In this document: positions 1 to 5,689 of the stretch, piece by piece
Layout: each line of letters opens with the position of its first letter
Position numbering within the stretch: position 1 is the first letter of the stretch
Assembly (NCBI GenBank): GCA_030528545.1
Contig: JAUMYR010000034.1
Span: forward strand, 1-6,818
Length of the DNA stretch: 6,818 bases
Direction of reading: 5' to 3'
DNA from: Propionibacteriaceae bacterium
Lineage (GTDB): Bacteria > Actinomycetota > Actinomycetes > Propionibacteriales > Propionibacteriaceae
The notes under the pieces: model-generated
The model's database searches: none
The model's input: the letters and a program-made list of their open reading frames with translations, nothing else
What the model was told of the DNA's origin: nothing
Position numbers and translations under genes: made by a program

Positions 1-39
1 GGTCTGGTCGTCCAGGTTGAGCGTCCGCACATCAAACAT
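1..39 (-). CDS. 5' end of an unidentified divergent gene (partial)
   Basis: Only the first 13 codons lie in the window; the gene continues off the left edge. They read MFDVRTLNLDDQT from an ATG at 39-37. Eleven of the 13 codons end in G or C, as in the real genes here. A TANNNT element (TAGGTT, minus strand, 51-46) sits exactly six bases upstream of the ATG, and there is no good Shine-Dalgarno sequence, which fits a leaderless start like those of rpiB and nei. The gene would be divergent from rpiB across about 62 bp. The product cannot be identified from 13 residues. A plus-strand frame is also open across this stretch but has poorer third-position bias and no matching start signal. Confidence 0.42.
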   Translation of the reverse strand, partial: MFDVRTLNLDDQT

Positions 40-45
40 GTCTTG

Positions 46-51
46 AACCTA
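46..51 (-). promoter_or_regulatory. Putative -10 element of the leftmost minus-strand gene
   Basis: Read on the minus strand this is TAGGTT, a TANNNT hexamer, followed by six bases and then the ATG. Transcription would begin at the A of the start codon, giving a leaderless message. I see no clear -35 element. Confidence 0.35.
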
Positions 52-89
52 TTGGGTGGGTGCGCGCTCGGCAAGGCATTTAGGGCTGG

Positions 90-95
90 CATAGT
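90..95 (+). promoter_or_regulatory. Putative -10 element of rpiB (leaderless)
   Basis: CATAGT matches the TATAAT consensus at four of six bases and ends six bases before the rpiB ATG, so a start site at the A of the ATG is predicted. No purine-rich ribosome binding site lies at a normal distance; the nearest AGGG is about 16 bases upstream. No convincing -35 is seen. Confidence 0.4.
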
Positions 96-101
96 TGGGC
101 C

Positions 102-551
102 ATGCGCGTTCATATTGCCACCGATCATGCGGCCTATGAGCTCAAGGAGTTCCTGGCTGCCAAGCTTTCCGAGGCTGGTTACGAGGTCGTCGATCACGGC
201 GCGACCAGCTACGATGCGCTCGACGACTATCCCGATTTCATCCTGCCGTGCGCCCAGGCCGTAGCCGACGAGCAGGGCGTTGGGGTGGTGCTCGGCGGGT
301 CGGGCAACGGCGAGCAGATCATGGCCAACAAGGTTCCTGGTATCCGGGCGATCCTCGCCTACAACACCGACATCGCCCGGCTGGGGCGGGAACACAACGA
401 CGCCAACATCATCTCCCTCGGCGGCCGGATGCAGACCCTCGACGAGGCCTGGGAGATGGTGCGGGTATTCATCGAGACCCCATTCTCTGGGGAGGGCCGC
501 CACCAGCGCCGCATCGATAAGGTCAGTGCCTACGAGCTGACCGGGCGCTGA
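102..551 (+). CDS. rpiB: Ribose-5-phosphate isomerase B
   Basis: This enzyme interconverts ribose 5-phosphate and ribulose 5-phosphate in the non-oxidative pentose phosphate pathway in the cytosol. The 149 residues are the usual length for the RpiB/LacAB family. Visible family features are the N-terminal strand with DHA (D8, H9), the GGSGNGEQ loop at 65-72, NK at 75-76, EHND at 97-100 followed by AN, and GRHQRR at 132-137. The loop carries Glu71 where many bacterial RpiBs have a catalytic Cys; this matches the actinobacterial type described for M. tuberculosis, in which a Glu acts as the base. The ATG was chosen because the conserved strand begins at residue 3 and a -10 element lies just upstream. 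The gene is separate from the rhamnose operon, with a hairpin after its stop. Its normal neighbour in mycobacteria is nei (Rv2465c-Rv2464c), which here lies about 5.3 kb downstream. Confidence 0.95.
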   Translation: MRVHIATDHAAYELKEFLAAKLSEAGYEVVDHGATSYDALDDYPDFILPCAQAVADEQGVGVVLGGSGNGEQIMANKVPGIRAILAYNTDIARLGREHNDANIISLGGRMQTLDEAWEMVRVFIETPFSGEGRHQRRIDKVSAYELTGR

Positions 552-571
552 CGCGCTAGCACCTCAGCGCG
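552..571 (+). terminator. Hairpin directly after rpiB, possible terminator
   Basis: CGCGCT at 552-557 pairs perfectly with AGCGCG at 566-571 across an eight-base loop, beginning at the base after the rpiB stop. There is no proper T tract, only GTTCCCTTT a little further on. Many actinobacterial terminators lack a T run, so termination is plausible but unproven. Confidence 0.4.
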
Positions 572-593
572 GTTCCCTTTGCCGCGGGGTGGC

Positions 594-607
594 GGGCAGC
601 GCTGCCC
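594..607. repeat. 14-bp perfect palindrome between rpiB and rhaB
   Basis: GGGCAGCGCTGCCC is a perfect palindrome. In RNA it could form a five-pair stem with a GCGC loop, extended by GGC/GCC (591-593 with 610-612) around a two-base bulge. It may be a second part of the rpiB terminator. It lies well upstream of the rhaB promoter. Confidence 0.4.
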
Positions 608-617
608 TTGCCGCTGT

Positions 618-665
618 GAACTCCGGATGAGGGCTCCGGCCTGATGGAGTTCGCGCGAACCGGTT
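618..665. repeat. Inverted repeat and overlapping palindromes upstream of the rhaB promoter
   Basis: GAACTCC (618-624) is inverted as GGAGTTC (646-652). The palindromes TTCGCGCGAA (650-659) and AACCGGTT (658-665) follow and overlap, the last running into the rhaB -35 element. The position just upstream of a -35 suits an activator site, but no known regulator motif is recognised. Confidence 0.35.
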
Positions 666-692
666 GACACCGCTAAGTCCCCCCTCTAGCGT
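664..692 (+). promoter_or_regulatory. rhaB promoter (-35 TTGACA, 17-bp spacer, -10 TAGCGT)
   Basis: A consensus TTGACA at 664-669 is followed, after exactly 17 bases, by TAGCGT at 687-692, a TANNNT hexamer. The predicted start near 699 gives a leader of about 40 bases. The same -35 sequence, spacer length and a near-identical -10 recur in front of rhaI, which supports both. Confidence 0.7.
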
Positions 693-696
693 GTAA

Positions 697-721
697 TGAA
701 ACGATTCAATGAAACGTTTCG
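697..721. promoter_or_regulatory. Two tandem LacI-type operators in the rhaB leader
   Basis: Site A, TGAAACGATTCA (697-708), and site B, TGAAACGTTTCG (710-721), lie one base apart, with centres 13 bp from each other. Each is one change away from the perfect 12-bp palindrome found at the rhaI promoter. Site A covers the predicted transcription start and site B lies between it and the ribosome binding site, so a bound repressor would block initiation or early elongation. The CG-centred palindrome is typical of LacI-family regulators, and such a gene lies in the cluster. Confidence 0.8.
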
Positions 722-738
722 ATCCATAGGGGGCGAGG

Positions 739-2205
739 GTGTCATCCGAGGCCGTTCGATTATTTGCCGCCGCCGATCTTGGGGCATCCAGTGGCCGGGT
801 GGTGCTCGGGCGGCTGGCCGGTGGACGAATCCGGCTGGGTGAGATCGCGCGCTTCGGCAATCCCCTAGAGAGCCATGGCGGTGCGCTGCGCTGGGACTTC
901 GCCCACCTGGCCGCGGCGGTCGCCGAAGGATTCGAGTCGGCGCGCGCGGTGGGCGAACTCAGCGGCCTCGGCATCGACACCTGGGGCGTCGACTATGGCC
1001 GCCTTGACGCCCGCGGCGTGTTGCTGGAACGGCCGGTCAGCTATCGAGACCGGCGGACCGAGGGAGCCCCCGAGCGCATGTTCGCCCACATCGGCCCAGA
1101 GCTTCTCTACGCCGAGACCGGCACCCAGATACAGCCCTTCAACACGCTGTTTCAGCTCGTCGCGGCATCCTCCCAGGACTGGAGCGGTGTCGATCGGATC
1201 GCACTGATGCCAGACCTGCTCACCTCGGGCCTCACCGGCGAGGTGCACTGCGAGGTCACCAACGCCTCGACCACGGGCATGCTTGACCCGCGGACGCGAC
1301 GCTGGTCCTCGGCCGTCGTGGCCGCGCTGCGGGACGGCTTCGGGCTGGACATCGTTCGGTTCTTGCCGCCTCTGGTGGAGCCCGGCACCGTGGCTGGCTA
1401 TAGCCCTCAGGGGGAGCCGGTCGTCGCGGTCGCCTCTCACGACACCGCATCGGCCGTGCTCGCGCTGCCCGTCGAGCGTCCCGACTTCGCCTATGTCTCC
1501 TGCGGAACCTGGTCTCTAGTGGGCTTCGAGCTGGACTCTCCGGTGCTCAGCGAAGAGGCCAGGGCCGCCAATTTCACCAACGAACTCGGCTACTCGGGCA
1601 CGGTGCGGTTCCTCAAGAACGTGATGGGGCTGTGGGTGCTGAGCGAATGCCGGCGGGAATGGGCGCGCAACGGCCGGAGGCTTCCCCTCAGCCAGCTGCT
1701 GGCCGAGGCCGCCCGGCTGCGCCCACTGACTCACGTCATCGACTGCAACGATCCACGCCTGCTCGCACCCGGTGACATGCCCACCCGGGTGCGAGAACTC
1801 GCGGCCGAATGCGGGCAAGACCTCCCCGATGACCCGGTCCTCATCACCCGCTGTGTCCTGGACTCACTGGCCCTGGCCTACCGGGGCGCGGTGTGGGCCG
1901 GGGCCCGGATCGCCGGGCTTTCGCCTCGCGTCGTGCATCTCGTCGGGGGCGGGTCGCGCAACGCCTTGCTGTGTCAGCTGACCGCCTCGGCCACCGGCCT
2001 GCCCGTGATCGCTGGCCCGGCGGAGGGCACTGCGCTGGGAAACATCCTCGTCCAAGCCGCGGCGGTGGGGGCCCTGCCCCCAAGGATCGAGACGCTGCGC
2101 GAAGTCGCGCTGCGCTCCTGTGACACCACGACCTACCAGGCGACAGCCCTCGGCCTCGACGCCACGGACTGGGACGAGGCTGCCGCCCGATTGGAGCAGC
2201 GATGA
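739..2205 (+). CDS. rhaB: Rhamnulokinase (FGGY family)
   Basis: RhaB uses ATP to phosphorylate L-rhamnulose to L-rhamnulose 1-phosphate, the second step of L-rhamnose breakdown in the cytosol. The 488 residues match the usual length (E. coli about 489). Diagnostic segments in order are DLGASSGR (13-20, N-terminal phosphate loop), IDTWGVDYG (79-87), QPFNTLFQL (132-140), PDLLTSGLTG (158-167), ASHDTAS (232-238, with Asp235 as the expected catalytic base), SCGTWS (254-259), NVMGLW (294-299) and VGGGSRN (402-408, the nucleotide-binding part of the C-terminal domain). Several agree closely with E. coli RhaB as I recall it. The GTG start follows AGGGGG (728-733) at a five-base spacing. The stop overlaps the next start as ATGA, so the two genes form an operon. 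Control by the operators 18 to 42 bp upstream is expected. Confidence 0.95.
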   Translation: MSSEAVRLFAAADLGASSGRVVLGRLAGGRIRLGEIARFGNPLESHGGALRWDFAHLAAAVAEGFESARAVGELSGLGIDTWGVDYGRLDARGVLLERPVSYRDRRTEGAPERMFAHIGPELLYAETGTQIQPFNTLFQLVAASSQDWSGVDRIALMPDLLTSGLTGEVHCEVTNASTTGMLDPRTRRWSSAVVAALRDGFGLDIVRFLPPLVEPGTVAGYSPQGEPVVAVASHDTASAVLALPVERPDFAYVSCGTWSLVGFELDSPVLSEEARAANFTNELGYSGTVRFLKNVMGLWVLSECRREWARNGRRLPLSQLLAEAARLRPLTHVIDCNDPRLLAPGDMPTRVRELAAECGQDLPDDPVLITRCVLDSLALAYRGAVWAGARIAGLSPRVVHLVGGGSRNALLCQLTASATGLPVIAGPAEGTALGNILVQAAAVGALPPRIETLREVALRSCDTTTYQATALGLDATDWDEAAARLEQR

Positions 2206-3275
2206 ACCTCACTCGTGACCTGATCGAGCTGAGCCACACCTTCGGGGCCGACGAAACCTATGTCCGTGCTGGTGGGGGCAATATCTCGCTGAAGCACGAC
2301 GGCGTGCTCCGCATCAAGCCGAGCGGCGTGGCGCTGGCGAGCCTCCGCGGCGACGAACTCGTCGGGCTGCGGGTGTCCACCCTGCTGCACGCGCTGGATC
2401 ACGACCTGCCAGGCGACGGTGATCCGGTACAGCGAGCCGCGAGCGCGGCCCGGGTGGGCGCCGATGACAGGCGCCGTCCGAGTGTGGAGATCCTGTTCCA
2501 CGCGCTGATCCCCGACCCGCTGGTGCTCCACCTGCATCCGCTCGTCGCGAACGCGCTGACCTGCAACGAGTCCGATCGCGAACTCGCCGCCCGGCTGCTG
2601 GGCGATGAGGCCATCGTCGTCGGCTATGTCGATCCCGGGGTGGCGCTGGCGCGGGCCATCCGAGACGCGAGGGACGCCTACAGCGAGCGGACATCGCAGC
2701 CCCCGCCAGCCGTCACGCTGCTGGCCAATCACGGGATCATCGTCTCCGGCAGGGACGCCGCCGCGGTGGCCGAGCGCACCCGGTGGCTGACTGGCCGTAT
2801 CGCCGGATGCCTCAGCTGCCGCCCGGCCATCGCCGATGCCTCGCGGGAGGAGATCCTCCTAGCCGCCCGGTGGGGGAAAGCGCTGGGTGGGGTGGCGCGC
2901 GTGGCCTCCGCCGTTGCCGACCGGGAAGCGGCCAGGGCCCTCAGCGAGCGAGGGCCGCTCATCCCGGACCAGATCGTCTATGCCGGTTCCTTCCCCGTAA
3001 TCCTCGGCGAGGCCATGGAAGAGATCCTGGAAAGCTATCGGGGCCGCTGGGGCCGCGATCCGGTCACGGGGCTGCTGCCCGGCGGTGCGGTCGCCGGGTT
3101 CGGCCGGAGCGAGGCAGCGGCGCTCAACGCTGCACACACCCTGGCCGATGCGATCTGGGTGGCCAGCGCGGCCAATCGGCTCGGCCGGGTGCGCACCCTC
3201 ACCGAGGATCAATGGCGCTTCATCGAGGGCTGGGAGGCCGAGTCTTACCGTAAGCGGGTGGCTAGCGCCGGGTAG
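2202..3275 (+). CDS. Class II (zinc) aldolase, probable rhamnulose-1-phosphate aldolase
   Basis: The likely job, inferred from context, is cleavage of L-rhamnulose 1-phosphate to dihydroxyacetone phosphate and L-lactaldehyde. The 357-residue protein has the class II aldolase/adducin pattern: GGGNIS (24-29), KPSG (39-42), a Glu at 96 as candidate acid/base, HLH with His110 and His112, and NHG with His177. These three His residues fit the zinc ligands. The C-terminal part (from about 200, with PDQIVYAGSFPVIL at 255-268) goes beyond the roughly 215-275 residues of FucA or E. coli RhaD. It recalls the aldolase half of bifunctional rhamnulose-phosphate aldolase/dehydrogenase proteins, but the dehydrogenase domain is absent. 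The ATG overlaps the rhaB stop by four bases with GGAG five bases upstream, indicating coupled translation. The 3' end overlaps the convergent repressor gene by 14 bp. Enzyme class is firm; exact substrate is inferred. Confidence 0.85.
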   Translation: MNLTRDLIELSHTFGADETYVRAGGGNISLKHDGVLRIKPSGVALASLRGDELVGLRVSTLLHALDHDLPGDGDPVQRAASAARVGADDRRRPSVEILFHALIPDPLVLHLHPLVANALTCNESDRELAARLLGDEAIVVGYVDPGVALARAIRDARDAYSERTSQPPPAVTLLANHGIIVSGRDAAAVAERTRWLTGRIAGCLSCRPAIADASREEILLAARWGKALGGVARVASAVADREAARALSERGPLIPDQIVYAGSFPVILGEAMEEILESYRGRWGRDPVTGLLPGGAVAGFGRSEAAALNAAHTLADAIWVASAANRLGRVRTLTEDQWRFIEGWEAESYRKRVASAG

Positions 3276-4260
3276 AAGCCCTGGCCACCAGCGTCGGCTG
3301 TAACACGACGTGGCGGCGTGGCAGCGTGGGCTCGTCGGCCTCGGCCAGCAGCAGGCTCATCGCGGTCTCCCCGATGGTCAGCCGCGGCTGGTGGATCGAT
3401 GACAGTGGCACCGCGGCCCCCGCGGCGAACTCGATGTCGTCATAGCCGATGAGCCCGGCGTCCTCGGGAACCCGGATGCCGTGAGATGTGAAGCCCTGGA
3501 GCAACCCCAGCGCGAGCAGGTCGTTGGCCGCGAATATCCCATCGGGCCGGTCAGCGCCGGGCAGGGCCGCGATCTCCTCGGCTGCCCGGCGTCCGGCGGC
3601 TATGGTCAGTTCGGGGTAGGTCTTGACCAGCAGGGTAGCTCCCGTCGAGGCCGCGGCGGCCCGGGCGCCCGCCAGGCGGTCGGCGCTCTGGGGCAGGTCC
3701 TCTGGCCCCCCGACGAAGCACAGCCTGCGGCGCCCGGACCCGGCGAGGTGTTCGGCGGCGAGCCTGCCGCCGCGCAGGTCGTCCACGCTGACCGAAGAGC
3801 AGAGGTCACTGCTGTCCGCCCGGTCGACCAGGACCGTCGGGATGCCGCGCTGCCGCATCCTGGCAACCAGCGTTGGCGGGGTTCCGACCGGGGAGAGCAG
3901 GACTCCGCGCAGCCTTTGCTGGTCAAACAGGTTGAGGTAGGTCAACTCCCGCGAGGGGTCGTGAGCGCTGTTCCCGACGAGCACCGAAACCCCCTGCTCC
4001 GAGGCCAGGCGTTCCGCTCCGAGGGCCACGTCGGCGAAGAAGGGATTGCTGGCATCCAGGACCACCAGGCCGACGCACTGGCTCTGCCCGGCCTTGAGCT
4101 GCCGGGCGGCGTCGTTGCGCACGAACCCGAGCTGATCGATGGCGTTCTGGACGCGCTCCCGGGTCGCCTCGGAGACCTTATCGGGCCGGTTCAAGACATT
4201 GGAAACCGTGCCAACGGACAGGCCCGCGAGCGCGGCGACATCCTTCACGCTGGCTGCCAT
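3262..4260 (-). CDS. rhaR: LacI-family transcriptional regulator, probable rhamnose repressor
   Basis: This 332-residue protein has the full LacI-family layout. An N-terminal helix-turn-helix (VKDVAALAGLSVGTVSNVLN, 5-24) is followed by the hinge region (about 48-60, AARQLKAGQS) and a periplasmic-binding-protein-like effector domain with LDASNPFFADV (68-78), CFVGG (181-185), FAANDLLALG (243-252) and IGYDDIEFA (271-279). It probably binds the TGAAACGTTTCA sites at rhaB and rhaI and is released by rhamnose or a pathway intermediate; this rests on context. LacI-type rhamnose regulators are known in actinobacteria. The ATG at 4260 is preceded by AAGAGGG (4271-4265) at a four-base spacing, and the DNA-binding domain begins at once. 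The gene is divergent from rhaI and convergent with the aldolase gene. The symbol follows common use for LacI-type rhamnose regulators; it is unrelated to the AraC-type E. coli RhaR. Confidence 0.88.
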   Translation of the reverse strand: MAASVKDVAALAGLSVGTVSNVLNRPDKVSEATRERVQNAIDQLGFVRNDAARQLKAGQSQCVGLVVLDASNPFFADVALGAERLASEQGVSVLVGNSAHDPSRELTYLNLFDQQRLRGVLLSPVGTPPTLVARMRQRGIPTVLVDRADSSDLCSSVSVDDLRGGRLAAEHLAGSGRRRLCFVGGPEDLPQSADRLAGARAAAASTGATLLVKTYPELTIAAGRRAAEEIAALPGADRPDGIFAANDLLALGLLQGFTSHGIRVPEDAGLIGYDDIEFAAGAAVPLSSIHQPRLTIGETAMSLLLAEADEPTLPRRHVVLQPTLVARASTRR

Positions 4261-4286
4261 GGTGCCCTCTTGAGATCCACGTGGCG

Positions 4287-4292
4287 AGCGTA
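4287..4292 (-). promoter_or_regulatory. Weak candidate -10 for the repressor gene
   Basis: Read on the minus strand this is TACGCT, a TANNNT hexamer that would start transcription about 20 bases before the repressor ATG. No good -35 lies at 16 to 19 bp. If correct, the perfect operator at 4351-4362 is about 70 bp upstream of this start, so autoregulation would need looping or would not occur. Confidence 0.2.
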
Positions 4293-4313
4293 CCGCCGAA
4301 TTGACTCAACCCG

Positions 4314-4342
4314 TTGACAGGTTTCACGGGGAGTCGTAGAGT
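4314..4342 (+). promoter_or_regulatory. rhaI promoter (-35 TTGACA, 17-bp spacer, -10 TAGAGT)
   Basis: TTGACA at 4314-4319 is a perfect -35, and TAGAGT at 4337-4342 follows after exactly 17 bases. The predicted start near 4349 gives a leader of about 29 bases. The architecture mirrors the rhaB promoter, down to the flanking CCG(G/T)TGACA context. Confidence 0.78.
4315..4326. promoter_or_regulatory. Degenerate second operator over the rhaI -35
   Basis: TGACAGGTTTCA agrees with the perfect operator TGAAACGTTTCA at 10 of 12 positions and has an intact right half. It overlaps the -35 hexamer, and its centre is 36 bp upstream of the main operator centre. Part of the match comes from the -35 itself, so it may be chance. 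Confidence 0.35.
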
Positions 4343-4350
4343 GACAATAC

Positions 4351-4362
4351 TGAAACGTTTCA
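4351..4362. promoter_or_regulatory. Perfect LacI-type operator at the rhaI transcription start
   Basis: TGAAACGTTTCA is a perfect 12-bp palindrome beginning about nine bases after the -10 element and ending two bases before the ribosome binding site AAAGGAG. A repressor bound here would block rhaI transcription. It matches the two operators in front of rhaB and defines the consensus TGAAACGWTTCR. Confidence 0.85.
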
Positions 4363-4364
4363 AC

Positions 4365-4371
4365 AAAGGAG
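4365..4371 (+). promoter_or_regulatory. Ribosome binding site of rhaI
   Basis: AAAGGAG lies six bases before the GTG at 4378 and decides this start. It is the strongest Shine-Dalgarno sequence in the window. Confidence 0.75.
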
Positions 4372-4377
4372 TTAGGC

Positions 4378-5541
4378 GTGCTGACAGCTCAGATCCGCGG
4401 ACAGCTGGAATCCCTGGCCATCGAGGTGCCGTCGTGGGCTTTCGGGACCTCGGGCACGCGTTTCAAGGTCTTCGCCAAGCCAGGTGGCCCGCGGGACGCG
4501 TTCGAGAAGATCGAGGACGCGGCGAAGGTGCACGAGTTCACCGGGCTGGCGCCCTCGGTCGCGTTGCACATCCCCTGGGACAAGGTCGATGACTACGGAC
4601 GCCTCGCCCAGCACGCGGCCGACCACGGCGTCCGGCTGGGGACGGTGAACTCCAACACCTTCCAGGACGAGGCCTACAAGCTGGGATCGCTGTGCCACGC
4701 GGACCCGGGCGTGCGCCGCAAGGCTATCGATCATCACCTCGATTGCATCGAGATCATGTCCCAGACCGGGTCGAGTGATCTCAAGATCTGGCTCGCCGAC
4801 GGTACCAACTACCCCGGGCAGGACGATCTGCGCTCGCGTCAGGACAGGCTCGCCGACTCACTGGCCGAGATCTACGCCCACTTGGGTGCCGAGCAGCGCA
4901 TCGTCTTGGAGTACAAGTTCTTCGAGCCTGCCTTCTACCACACCGATGTGCCAGACTGGGGCACCTCGCTGGTGCACTGCCTCGCGCTCGGTGACCGAGC
5001 CAAGGTCTGCCTGGACACCGGGCACCACGCGCCCGGGACCAATATCGAGTTCATCGTGGCGCAGTTGCTCCGGCTCGGGCGGCTTGGATCCTTTGACTTC
5101 AATTCCCGCTTCTACGCCGATGACGATCTCATCGTCGGGGCGGCCGACCCGTTCCAGCTATTCCGGATCCTCGTGGAGGTCGTGCGAGGCGGTGGGCTCG
5201 ATCCGGACAGCGGTGTGGTGCTGATGCTTGACCAGTGCCACAACATTGAGCCGAGCATTCCGGGTCAGATCAGGAGTGTGCTCAATGTCGCGGAGATGCT
5301 GACCAAGGCTCTGCTGCTCGACCGGGACGCGCTCGCCGAGGCACAACTGGCGGGAGACGTGCTCGGGGCCAATCAGGTCTATATGGACGCTTTCTACACC
5401 GATGTCCGCCCCGCGTTGGCGCAATGGCGCGAGTCCCGGGGGCTACCGGCGGACCCCCTCGCGCGCTACCTCTGCTCCGGCTATGCCGAGCAGATCGCCG
5501 AATCCAGGAAGGGTGGTGCCCCGGCTGGGTGGGATGCCTAG
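4378..5541 (+). CDS. rhaI: L-rhamnose isomerase (RhaI type)
   Basis: RhaI catalyses the metal-dependent conversion of L-rhamnose to L-rhamnulose, the first pathway step, in the cytosol. The 387-residue xylose-isomerase-like TIM barrel resembles the Pseudomonas stutzeri enzyme (430 residues) with about 40 fewer N-terminal residues. By spacing against the P. stutzeri metal ligands as I remember them (E219, D254, H257, H281, D289, D291, D327), the equivalents are Glu178 (LEYK), Asp213 and His216 (CLDTGHH), Asp240 (SFDFNSRFYADDDL), Asp248 and Asp250, and Asp285 (LDQCHN). All fit except position 240, where His is expected and Asp is found. The C-terminus GGAPAGWDA is family-like. The GTG start is set by AAAGGAG six bases upstream. 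The gene is monocistronic, divergent from the repressor gene, with its own promoter and operator. RhaI-type enzymes can accept other aldoses, so the in vivo substrate is inferred from rhaB and the aldolase. Confidence 0.92.
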   Translation: MLTAQIRGQLESLAIEVPSWAFGTSGTRFKVFAKPGGPRDAFEKIEDAAKVHEFTGLAPSVALHIPWDKVDDYGRLAQHAADHGVRLGTVNSNTFQDEAYKLGSLCHADPGVRRKAIDHHLDCIEIMSQTGSSDLKIWLADGTNYPGQDDLRSRQDRLADSLAEIYAHLGAEQRIVLEYKFFEPAFYHTDVPDWGTSLVHCLALGDRAKVCLDTGHHAPGTNIEFIVAQLLRLGRLGSFDFNSRFYADDDLIVGAADPFQLFRILVEVVRGGGLDPDSGVVLMLDQCHNIEPSIPGQIRSVLNVAEMLTKALLLDRDALAEAQLAGDVLGANQVYMDAFYTDVRPALAQWRESRGLPADPLARYLCSGYAEQIAESRKGGAPAGWDA

Positions 5542-5558
5542 GCGCCCCACTGGATCAG

Positions 5559-5605
5559 GCGCCCCGCGTCCGCACCCTCTCGATGGGGGTCTGGTCGCGG
5601 GGCGC
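5559..5605 (+). terminator. Ten-pair GC hairpin downstream of rhaI, possible terminator
   Basis: GCGCCCCGCG (5559-5568) is perfectly inverted as CGCGGGGCGC (5596-5605) with a 27-base loop, starting 17 bases after the rhaI stop. The left arm overlaps the second copy of the 9-bp direct repeat AGGCGCCCC (5540-5548 and 5557-5565). No T tract follows. A role as transcription terminator or mRNA 3' stabiliser is inferred. Confidence 0.45.
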
Positions 5606-5613
5606 TGGCGGGT

Positions 5614-5625
5614 CTGGCGCGCCAG
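5614..5625. repeat. 12-bp perfect palindrome
   Basis: CTGGCGCGCCAG is a perfect palindrome between the two larger hairpins downstream of rhaI. GGTCTGG occurs just before it and again nearby (5588-5594, 5611-5617). No specific function can be assigned. Confidence 0.4.
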
Positions 5626-5653
5626 CCTGCTACCCGGCTAGCGGCAGAAGGCG

Positions 5654-5689
5654 GCTAGCAGACCGCGGTTTCCGGGCGGTCTGGCTAGC
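5654..5689. terminator. Bidirectional hairpin between rhaI and the 62-residue gene
   Basis: GCTAGCAGACCGC (5654-5666) pairs with GCGGTCTGGCTAGC (5676-5689) over a nine-base loop, giving 13 pairs with one bulged base. The minus-strand stop of the 62-residue gene (CTA at 5685-5687) falls inside the right arm. Placed between convergent genes, this is a good candidate for a shared terminator, though neither side has a clear T run. Confidence 0.5.

Noticed and set aside
43..264. Plus-strand frame overlapping the start of rpiB
   Set aside because: It overlaps rpiB in another frame and has no family features. The rpiB frame is unambiguous.
564..980. 138-codon minus-strand frame covering the rhaB promoter region
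   Set aside because: It spans the operators, palindromes and the rhaB 5' end; the product is compositionally biased with no visible domain.
2133..2732. 199-codon open frame on the minus strand over rhaB and the aldolase
   Set aside because: Opposite-strand shadow with no start signal, and both overlapped genes have clear family motifs.
3481..4317. 278-codon open frame on the plus strand, antisense to the repressor gene
   Set aside because: It is a GC-rich shadow of the LacI-family gene. The translation has no recognisable domain, whereas the minus strand carries a complete LacI layout.
555..5689. Transposon or genomic island ends flanking the rhamnose cluster
   Set aside because: No transposase, integrase, terminal inverted repeats or target-site duplication is found. 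The shared GCTAGC is too short to count as an end.
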